Of a stretch of 64,000 nt of DNA, positions 55,800-64,000 are shown in pieces. Positions within the stretch are counted from its first letter, which is position 1; each line of letters starts with the position of its first letter. Under the pieces are notes generated by a model, which saw only the letters and a list, made by a program, of their open reading frames with translations, was not told the DNA's origin and searched no databases. This DNA comes from Anas platyrhynchos (taxonomy: Eukaryota; Chordata; Aves; Anseriformes; Anatidae): the NCBI RefSeq assembly GCF_047663525.1, contig NC_092616.1, positions 2,703,501 through 2,767,500 on the forward strand. The letters are read 5' to 3'. A program made the translations under genes and the position numbers.

Positions 55800-56995
55800 A
55801 CAAAGGAATGTGAATTTTAAAGATCTGTATTTGTCACAGGAAAAGAAGAACTGATGTTCCCCTGTACTTGCATTGTCGTCGCTTTGTCTATCATGATGTG
55901 CTCCCTCATCTTCCAGGTACTTGCATCTGTCTTGATTAAACAGTCCATATTGCATGTCCCCTTTCCAGCTGCCTGTCTGGACCTATGCACTTCCCATGGT
56001 TCTCCTGCTTTGCCCTCCCCTTACTCTTTGATCATTCAGATCGCTCTCACCTGACCCAGGTGCTGCTTTGAGCTTGAGGGAATTCAAGCTTGCTCATCTA
56101 TCAGCAGTCTGTCTAATCGTGTCCTTAGGAAACTCCTCATCATTTATCATCAAATTCATATGATATGGAAAAATACTTATCTTATTACTTATAATTTCCT
56201 ATCTCTCAGTATAAAACACTTATTATGCAGTCATCCTTTTGGGAAGGTATACCTCAATGGAGGCATACAAGATGAGGAGCTTGCTTTGCTTTTTAGAAAA
56301 TTTCAGCATGTTTTCCTGTTGTTTGTTTGGAGAAAGGAAAAACACTTCTGTGCCTGAGTGCATCCAGATCTCTAAGGAAAATGGGAGGGAGCTGGTGCAA
56401 AGGAGCAGTAACATCCAGGTGCAGACTACGATGCAGAAATCTGGAGTAAGGAAAAGTGATGCAAGCACCAGTGAAAGAAATAGCAGGGCTGGGGTGGTGA
56501 GCAATAGGGTTGTCCATTCAGTCAGACCTCTCTGCTTTTCCTCCCTATGCATGTCTCCAAAGCCATCCTGGATCAATATCAATAGGAGAATGATGCTCCA
56601 AACTGAAATGCAGCAAAATCCATTGTTTAAAATGAGAAACGATTTTTATTAGATGCTCTTTGAAATCTTCCTCCTTAACTAAACCATGAAAGCTCTCCAA
56701 TTAGCTGTATAAATCTTAAAGAAAACTGTGGGAGAGATATGGCTTCCAAGGAGTTTCTGCATTTTAATGAGTTCCATGGTGTATTTTGGTGCTGAGTCTA
56801 TGAAACACAGGTACTGAGAGGAGAATGATGCAATTGTTTAAAACAGTAAAGTCAGAAGGAACAGTTGAAGTGACTTGGAGCCTTAATGGGCCCCACTGAG
56901 GGCTGTTACCAACCAAGCCTCCCCAGAGACTTGTCAGGGCAGATTACTGGAAGCCATGATTATAGACAGGCAAAGGCACTGTGCTGAGAAGTCTT
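55800..56995 (-). repeat. Second inverted repeat pair, arm 2
   Basis: Reverse-complement partner of 19560-20760 (checkpoints given there). Diverged, no gene. Confidence 0.6.
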
Positions 56996-57779
56996 GGTTT
57001 GTTTTAGTGAAGCAGAATGGCCAAGGCCTGAGCCTAGCTACTGGGAGGGGAGATCCTGCACCCCCATGTTTTGCTCAGGGCTTTTCCTAGGGTCTGTGGG
57101 ATGTGGTGGGCAGTGTGATGCCACAAGAAAAACAGTGGTATGACACCTCTCCACCTCTGCATAGGGTTGCAAGGAAGCAATGAGGTTCACTTGCAATGAG
57201 TATAATGTCTCCTCATAAGCTCTAGCCAAAGGGGAAAAAAATGTCAGGGCTGTTGGGGCCTTCCCTTCTAGCCAGCACCCTCTGCCTTCTCCTCTGCAGG
57301 CTTTCCTATGCTGTGTCACACTTTGCCCTATTTCCTTGAATTCTGCAGACACCCATCTCTGTTTACCACCTTGCTCTCATCCTGGCATTTCCGTGATTTC
57401 ACTGATGTCTTGTCAACCCTCATCAGCTGTTCCTTGAAACACAAAGCCAGGGTCTGATCACAACACTCTTGAGATGACCTTTGGCACCACAGCACAACCC
57501 TTTGAGGGACATTTCTTCCTCCTCATGGCCAGTTCCAGCCTTCCAAGGTGCACTTTGTGGCTGTTTTTTCTCTCCTGCTCTTTCCTACTACCAAAGAAAA
57601 CTCCATCAGGGTGGAAAACACTCCTGAAGTAGGCATCCCAACCCATCAACCTTTATGCAGCCTGTCAGCCAACCAGGCAGAAGTCACTTCACCAGCATCT
57701 TCCAAGCGATGGGCCTGCAGCTGGCGTTGCAGCTTCTTCTGTAGACACAACCAAGCCTCATGCCTTCTGCTGTCCAGGT
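56996..57779. other. Intergenic, nothing recognised
   Basis: A short stretch near 57200 (CTCCTCATA and TGTTGGGGCC) loosely resembles the unclassified repeat at 6255-6570. No gene. Confidence 0.35.
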
Positions 57780-58679
57780 CATGGACTCAAGCAGAAGGGA
57801 TATGACAACCCGTATTTGGACCTTCTTTTTGTCTGGGTCCTCCTGGATATGTAGGCAGAGGGGATGCCACAGTCAGCATGCCAACCAGGTGCCTTCAGCT
57901 GGCCTAGCAGGGCCACTGCCAGATGTCAGCTCAAAAGTACAAATCCCAGATCTAAGTCAAGGGTGACCTGTCAGCTACTTCAGATAGAAGTGACCTCACA
58001 GTACGTTTCCGTGACACGTTCCTGCTGCTGCCCTATCAACTGCAGGGACAGAAGTGACCTCACAGTCACTGCCACAGTCACATTCCTCCTGCTGGAGCAG
58101 AAGATCCTGAGGCAAAGCCGAGCTGATCTGAGCATTTCCACCCATCTCCTCCTTGTATTCTATGAGCTGATCAGATCCATGGCTCTTCACATTCATCTTT
58201 GAAAGCCATGTGACTGCACAGCCTCCTCACAATGCCTGCCCTGCCCCAAAGGGCCAAGTGCCTCAAGTAAAGGTTTAGGAGAGGGGTTGAAGGTGAGGAG
58301 GTTAATTCACAGGAACAGGGACTTTGTATGTCAGGTGGTCATGCATGGGATTAGGGACGAGGGCTCACCTTGCTGGTTTAGAGATTAAGGAAATATTTAT
58401 TGGGAGTGTTTGGCATTCTGCTTGTGGTGTCAGGTCTGTGGTTAGGGTATGGGCAAGTTCTGTGGTTTAGTTGGTTATTTTGTTTGTTTGTTTGTTTGTT
58501 TTTGGTTGGTTGGTTGGTTTTCTTAGGTCTGTCTGGAAGTTTTCTATGGTTAATTAGAGCATTTTAATATTAGTATTAAGGGCAAGGATTATGGTGAGCA
58601 ACAGAGTAAGAAAAAGGGACTATGGGCTGACTTTTGTCTTCAATGGATGCTTTAAGGTCAGGCATTAAAGGGGTACTTT
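57780..58679 (-). repeat. Third copy of the OR upstream flank
   Basis: 57820-58670 resembles 41890-42715 in the same orientation (and 10380-10950 inverted), but the exon 1 block itself is missing. A T/G-rich (TTTG)n(GTTG)n run at 58480-58520 is new here. It ends where the CR1 begins. Confidence 0.6.
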
Positions 58680-61600
58680 ACTCAGTACTTGGCCTGATGG
58701 CCGCAGACGGGTCCCTATCTGTTAGGGGAAAAAGGATCCTGGCCCAGGAGCTGGCAGGGCTCATTGAGAGGGCTTTAAACTAGGTGAGAAGGTGGACGGG
58801 GCTGAGGCAAGGATTGTTGGGGCTGTGCCAGGGGGAACATTGGCAAGGCCGGAGGATAAGGTAATGGCCCAGCTGAAGTGCATCTACACCAATGCACGCA
58901 GCATGGGTAACAGACAGGAGCAGCTGGAATCCATCGTGCAGCAGGCAGGCTACGACTTGGTTGCCATCACGGAGACGTGGTGGGACCAGTCTCATGACTG
59001 GAGTGCTGCAATGCCTGGCTATAAGCTCTTCAGAAGGGACAGGCAGCACAGAAGGGGTGGTGGTGTGGCTCTCTATATTAGAGAGTCTTTCGATGTTGTA
59101 GAACTCGAGGCTGGGAATGACAAGGTCGAGTCCCTTTGGGTTAGGATCGGCGGGGCCAACAAGGCTAGTGTCCTGGTCGGGGTCTGCTATAGACCGCCGA
59201 ACCAGGGTGAGGAGACGGATGAAGAGTTCTACAGGTAGCTGACAGAAGTTGCAAAATCTTCAGTGCTTGTACTCGTGGGGGACTTCAACTTCCCTGACAT
59301 ATCCTGGAAGCACAACGCAGCCCAGAGAAAGCAGTCTAGGAGGTTTCTGGAGAGCGTGGAAGATAGCTTCCTGACGCAGCTGATTAGTGAACCTACCAAG
59401 GGTGGTGCCCCGCTAGACCTTCTCTTCACAAACAGAGAAGGACTGGTGGAGGATGTGATTGTCGGGAGCTGTCTTGGGCAGAGTGACCACGAAATGGTGG
59501 AGTTCACTATTTTTGGCGAGGCCAGGAAGGGGACCAGTAAAACCGCTGTACTGGACTTTTGGAGGGCTGACTTTGGGCTACTCAGGACACTAGTTGGTGG
59601 AGTTCCTTGGGAGGCGGTTCTGAAGGGCAGAGGGGTCCAGGAAGGCTGGGCGCTCTTCAAGAGGGAAATCCTAATGGCACAGGAGCGGTCTGTCCCCATG
59701 TGCCCAAAGACGAGCCAGCGGGGAAGAAGACCAGCCTGGCTCAACAGAGAATTGTGGCTTGAGCTTAGGAGAAAAAAGAGGGTTTATAATCTTTGGAAAA
59801 GTGGGCAGGCGACTAGGCAGGACTATAAGGATGTTGCGAGGCTGTGCAGGGACAAAACTAGGAAGGCCAAAGCTCATCTGGAGCTCAATCTGGCTACTGC
59901 CGTTAAAGATAACAAAAAATGTTTTTATAAATACATCAACACAAAAAGGAGGACTAAGGAGAATCTCCATCCTTTACTGGATGCAGGGGGAAACTTAGTT
60001 ACAAGAGATGAGGAAAAGGCGGAGGTGCTTTATGCCTTCTTTGCCTCAGTCTTTAGTGGCAATACTGGTTGTTCTCTGGATACCCAGTACCCTGAGCTGG
60101 TGGAAGGGGATGGGGAGCAGGATGTGGCCCTCACTATCCATGAAAAACTGGTTGGTGACCTGCTACGGCACTTGGATGTGCACAAATCGATGGGGCCGGA
60201 TGGGATCCACCCAAGGGTACTGAGAGAACTGGCAGAGGAGCTGGCCAAGCCCCTGTCCATCATTTATCAGCAGTCCTGGCTATCGGGGGAGGTCCCAGCT
60301 GACTGGCGGCTAGCAAACGTGACGCCCATCTACAAGAAGGGCCAGAGGGCAGACCCGGGAAACTACAGGCCGGTCAGTTTGACCTCAGTGCCAGGGAAGC
60401 TCATGGAGCAGATCCTCTTGAGAGTCATCATGCAGCACTTGAAGGGCAAGCAGGCAATCAGGCCCAGACAGCATGGGTTTATGGAAGGCAGATCCTGATT
60501 GACAAACCTGATCTCCTTCTATGACTAAGTGACACGCTGGGTGGACGAGGGAAAGGCTGTGGATGTGGTCTACCTTGACTTCAGCAAGGCATTTGACACC
60601 GTCTCCCATAGCATTCTCCTCAAGAAACTGGCTGCTCTTGACTTGGACCGGCGCATGCTTCGTTGGGTTAGAAACTGGCTGGATAGCCGGGCCCAAAGAG
60701 TTGTGGTAAATGGAGTCAAGTCCAGTTGGTGGCCAGTCACTAGTGGCGTTCCCCAGGGCTCGGTGCTGGGGCTGGTCCTCTTTAATATCTTCATCAATGA
60801 TCTGGATGAGGGCATTGAGTGCACCCTCAGTAAGTTTGCAGATGACACCAAGCTATGCGCATGTGTCGATCTGCTCGAGGGTAGGAAGGCTCTGCAGGAG
60901 GATCTGGATAGGCTACACCGATGGGCTGAGGTCAACTGTATGAAGTTCAACAAGGCCAAGTGCCGGGTCCTGCACCTGGGGCGCAATAACCCCAAGCAGA
61001 GCTACAGGCTGGGAGATGAGTGGTTGGAGAGCTGCCAGGCAGAGAAGGACCTGGGAGTGATAGTTCATAGTCGGCTGAATATGAGCCAGCAGTGTGCTCA
61101 GGTGGCCAAGAAGGCCAACAGCATCCTGGCTTGTATCAGAAACACTGTGACCAGCAGGGCTAGGGAGGTGATCGTCCCCCTGTACTCGGCTCTGGTGAGG
61201 CCGCACCTCGAGTACTGTGTTCAGTTTTGGGCCCCTCGCTACAAGAAGGACATGGAGGTGCTTGAGCGGGTCCAGAGAAGGGCAATGAAGCTGGTGAGGG
61301 GCCTGGAGAACAAGTCCTACGAGGAGCGGCTGAGGGAGCTGGGCTTGTTCAGCCTGGAGAAGAGGAGGCTCAGGGGCGACCTTATCGCTCTCTACAGATA
61401 CCTTAAAGGAGGCTGTAGCGAGGTGGGGGTTGGTCTGTTCTCCCACATGCCTGGTGACAGGACGAGGGGGAATGGGCTTAAGTTGCGCCAGGGGAGTTTT
61501 AGGATGGATGTTAGGAAGAACTTCTTTACCAAAAGGGTTGTTAGACACTGGAACAGGCTGCCCAGGGAGGTGGTGGAGTCACCATCCCTGGAAGTCTTTA

Positions 61601-61728
61601 AAAGACGTTTAGATGTAGAGCTTAGGGATATGGTTTAGTGGGGACTGTTAGTGTTAGGTCAGAGGTTGGACTCGATGATCTTGAGGTCTCTTCCAACCTA
61701 GAAATTCTGTGATTCTGTGATTCTGTGA
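58680..61728 (+). mobile_element. Near-complete CR1 LINE (ORF2 plus 3' end)
   Basis: It starts just upstream of the end of ORF1 (QELAGLIERALN then stop at about 58780), so it is truncated only at the 5' end. It ends in three ATTCTGTG units at 61728. It lies within the third copy of the OR flank. Confidence 0.93.
58864..61638 (+). pseudogene. CR1 ORF2: endonuclease and reverse transcriptase, three stops
   Basis: One reading frame runs the whole length without a frameshift. The first ATG is at 58864. The endonuclease domain comes first (KCIYTNARS, ITETWWD, GVCYRPP, VGDFNFP), then the linker, then reverse transcriptase ([40 protein letters not shown] as the active site) and the C-terminal region ([26 protein letters not shown]). 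Premature stops: TAG at 59236, TGA at 60496 and TAA at 60526. The first and third are one C-to-T change from glutamine codons. At about 925 codons it is close to the usual length of CR1 ORF2. It would have aided its own copying by target-primed reverse transcription; now it cannot. Confidence 0.92.
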
Positions 61729-61740
61729 ACTCATGGGCTA

Positions 61741-62571
61741 TTCTCATCCAGTATTAAATCCCCTTGAGGTACACACCAGACCTCCCCATTCTTTTGCATT
61801 ACCCACCAAAGGTATCCAGGCCCCTAAGCAAAAGCAATCCCACAAATGGGTTTGCCTTTCCTGAGGCAGGAGTAGCCCAGACTGTCTTACCCAGCATGTT
61901 TCTTATGTGCACTACAGGAACTTTATCCCCTTCTGCAGCACTTAACAGGTTTGACTGGGCAAGTCCAACTCTGTTGACTGATCTCCTGGTGTTGACTAAC
62001 CAGGTGGCCTTTGACAAATGCATATCCCAATTTTTGAATGTCCCAGCACCCTTGCTTTCCGTGTAGTCTTTAACAGTCCATTGCATTGTTCAACTTTCCC
62101 AGAGGCCGGTACATGATAGGGGATGTGATACACCCACTCAATACCATGCTCTTTGACCCAAGTGTCAATAAGGTTTTTTCAGAAATGAGTGCCATTGTTT
62201 AACTCAATTCTTTATGGGGTGCCATGTCACCATAGAACTTGCTTTTCAAGGCCCAGGATAGTGTTCTGTGCAGTGGCATGGGGCACAGGATATGTTTCCA
62301 GCCACCTGGTGGTTGCTTCCGCCATTGTAAGTACATGGCATTTGCCGTTAAGGGTTTGAGGGGGTGTGATGTAATCAATCTGCCAGGCCTCTCCGTATTT
62401 ATATTTTAGCCATTGTCCTCCATACCAAAGAGGATTCAACTGCTTGTCTTGCTTGATTGTAGCAGGTTTCACAATCATGAATAACCTGTGCAATAGTGTC
62501 CATGGTCAGGTCCACCCCTCGATCACGAGCCCATTTATACATTTCATCTCTGCCTTGATGGCCAGAGGAGT
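61741..62571 (-). mobile_element. Endogenous retrovirus integrase remnant
   Basis: On the minus strand, 62571-62500 holds part of the zinc-binding domain (HDCETC). 62493-62227 holds the start of the catalytic core, with WQIDY carrying the first active-site aspartate, and WLETYPVPHAT. 62226-62086 is frameshifted, with an asparagine in place of the second active-site aspartate. 62086-61799 holds the C-terminal part (TFKNWDMHL, NLLSAAEGDKVPV). It has several stops and frameshifts and cannot act. The remaining 45 bp at 63290-63334 may be the same element beyond the LTR. Confidence 0.82.
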
Positions 62572-63289
62572 TGTATTGAGTCTGGCTGGGATAGAATTAA
62601 CTTTCCCTGCAGCAGCCCATGCAGTGCTGTGCACTGCACTTGTAGCTAGAACAGCACTGGTATCACACCAGAGTTGTGTCTACTACTGAGCAGTGCTGGC
62701 ACAGCATCAGGACTCTCACTATGCCTCTGAGAGTCAGCAGACTGGGGATGGTCAAAAAGTGAGAAAAGAATATCACCAGGGCAGCTGACCTAAACCAAGC
62801 AAAAGGATATTCCATACTGTATGACATCACTACTCAGCAATAAAAGGTGGAAAAATGAAGAAGATGGGAGAGGGTGGGCTCTTGTGAAAACTGTTTGTCC
62901 TCCTGAGCAACAGCTATGTGCTTTGAGGCCCAGCTTCAAGGACGAGGTCAAGCATCGCTTATTTGTGGGAAGTAGAGAGTAATTTCTTTCCTCTGCACTT
63001 CTGCACAGGCTTTGCTAGTGATTTTGGTTTTGTTTTCTTTTTTCTTTTTTCTTTTTTCCTTTTTCCTTTTTCCTTTTTTTTTTTCCTTTAGTTAAATTGT
63101 TTAATTAGTAATAATTTTCCCTTAATAGTAATAGAATACATTTTTTCCTTTGATTATTAATTATTAATTATTCTTATCTCAACTGTTACTTGTTTCTTTC
63201 CTTTTCTTCTTCCTCTCTTCTTGTGACGCGAGGAAGTGAGAGAGTGGTTGTGGTGGAGTTCAGCTGTCTAGCAAGGTAAAACCACCACA
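62572..63289 (+). mobile_element. LTR inserted in the ERV remnant
   Basis: It begins TGTATTGAGTCTGGCTGGG and ends TAAAACCACCACA. The flanks GGAGT and GGTGT could be a 5-bp target duplication with one change. Contains a T/C-rich run (63037-63090). Same family as the LTR that starts at 63335. Confidence 0.75.
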
Positions 63290-63334
63290 GGTGTCATCGG
63301 CCTATTGAGCTATACATAATTCACCCTTACGTTG

Positions 63335-64000
63335 TGTACTGGGTCTGGCTGGGATGTTAACTTTCCCTGCAGCAGCCCATACAGTGCTGTGCTCTGCACT
63401 TGTAGCTAGAACAGCAGTGGTATCACAGCAGTGTTGTGTCTACTGCTGAGCAATGCTGGCACAGTATAAGGATTCACTCTAACCCCTTCCCAAGAGCCAT
63501 CAGGCTGGGGGTAGGCAAGAGGTGAGGAGGGGACATCACCAGGGCAGTTGAGCTAGACCAGCCAAAGGGATATTCCATACCATATAATGTCACACAGCAA
63601 TAAAATGTGGGAAAGGGCTCTTGTTATGAAAACAGCACTAATAGGAGGGAAAAGACTCTCATTATAAAAACGTTCATCCTTTCAAACAACTGCTATGTGT
63701 ATTGAAGTCCTGCCTCCTGGGAGGTGTCCTAACATCATTCATTGATGGGAATTAGAGAATAATTTCTTTATTTCTTTCATCAATCTCTGTGCTGCCACAT
63801 GGCCTTTGCTTTTTTGTTGATGGTGGTGGTGTTTGTTTGTTTCTTTCTTTCTTTGGTTGGTTGGTTTTGGTTGGTTGGTTTGGTTTAGTTTGGTGTTCCT
63901 TTTTCATTTTCCCTTTAATTAAATTATCCATATTGCAACCTTTTGCTTTCATTTCCCTTGGCCAACGGGATTTTCCAGCAGGATCATAGAGGATATCCTC
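63335..64000 (+). mobile_element. Second LTR of the same family, cut by the window edge
   Basis: It starts TGTACTGGGTCTGGCTGGG and parallels 62572-63289 throughout, including GCAGCAGCCCATACAGTGCT. It has its own TTTGTTTG/GGTTGGTT-rich run (63830-63890). Confidence 0.75.

Noticed and set aside
1-64000. tRNA, rRNA or microRNA genes
   Set aside because: I looked for clear cloverleaf or conserved RNA motifs and found none that I could support by eye.

Overview
The window is nuclear DNA from a bird. Three things point there: a dense cluster of near-identical, intronless-coding class II olfactory receptor (OR) genes of the expanded avian gamma-c (OR14-like) type; several CR1 LINEs ending in the typical ATTCTGTG repeats; and LTRs and gag/pol remnants of avian endogenous retroviruses. 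The species cannot be told from the sequence alone.

Layout, left to right. OR1 (3678-4601, -) is intact. A nested pair of CR1 elements lies at 6.6-8.2 kb. OR2 (13008-13967, +) is intact, with an OR pseudogene next to it at 15.0-15.9 kb. OR4 (21554-22468, -) is intact and has a solo LTR in its upstream intron. Retroviral debris and a 2.8 kb stretch I cannot assign fill 26-31 kb. OR5 (33247-34206, +) is full length but has a cysteine in place of the DRY arginine. An OR fragment split by a solo LTR sits at 35.6-36.3 kb. OR6 (39005-39964, -) is intact and has a purine-rich microsatellite 31 nt after its stop. A truncated, frameshifted OR pseudogene is at 45.1-45.7 kb. OR8 (50407-51339, +) is intact. 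The right end holds a nearly complete CR1 ORF2 (58.7-61.7 kb) and an ERV integrase remnant next to two LTRs.

The main finding is non-coding. Upstream of each of the six full-length ORs, in the gene's own orientation, is a related GC-rich block that ends in a consensus 5' splice site (GTAAGT or GTGAGT). Each gene also has a polypyrimidine tract plus AG 21-31 nt before its ATG. This predicts the same two-exon gene model six times: a non-coding exon 1, an intron of 0.95-2.3 kb, and one exon holding the whole coding sequence. Five of the six blocks keep a CCCNNGGG palindrome resembling the Olf/EBF core. The long GC-rich open frames in these blocks are not genes.

The cluster grew by duplication and inversion of gene-plus-flank units. 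There are two inverted repeat pairs (8.6-12.3 with 40.6-44.2 kb, and 19.6-20.8 with 55.8-57.0 kb) and direct copies of the flanks at 0.3-3.5, 42.2-44.9 and 57.8-58.7 kb. Solo LTRs with target-site duplications and CR1 copies later interrupted these units. All similarities were judged by eye; no alignment was run.
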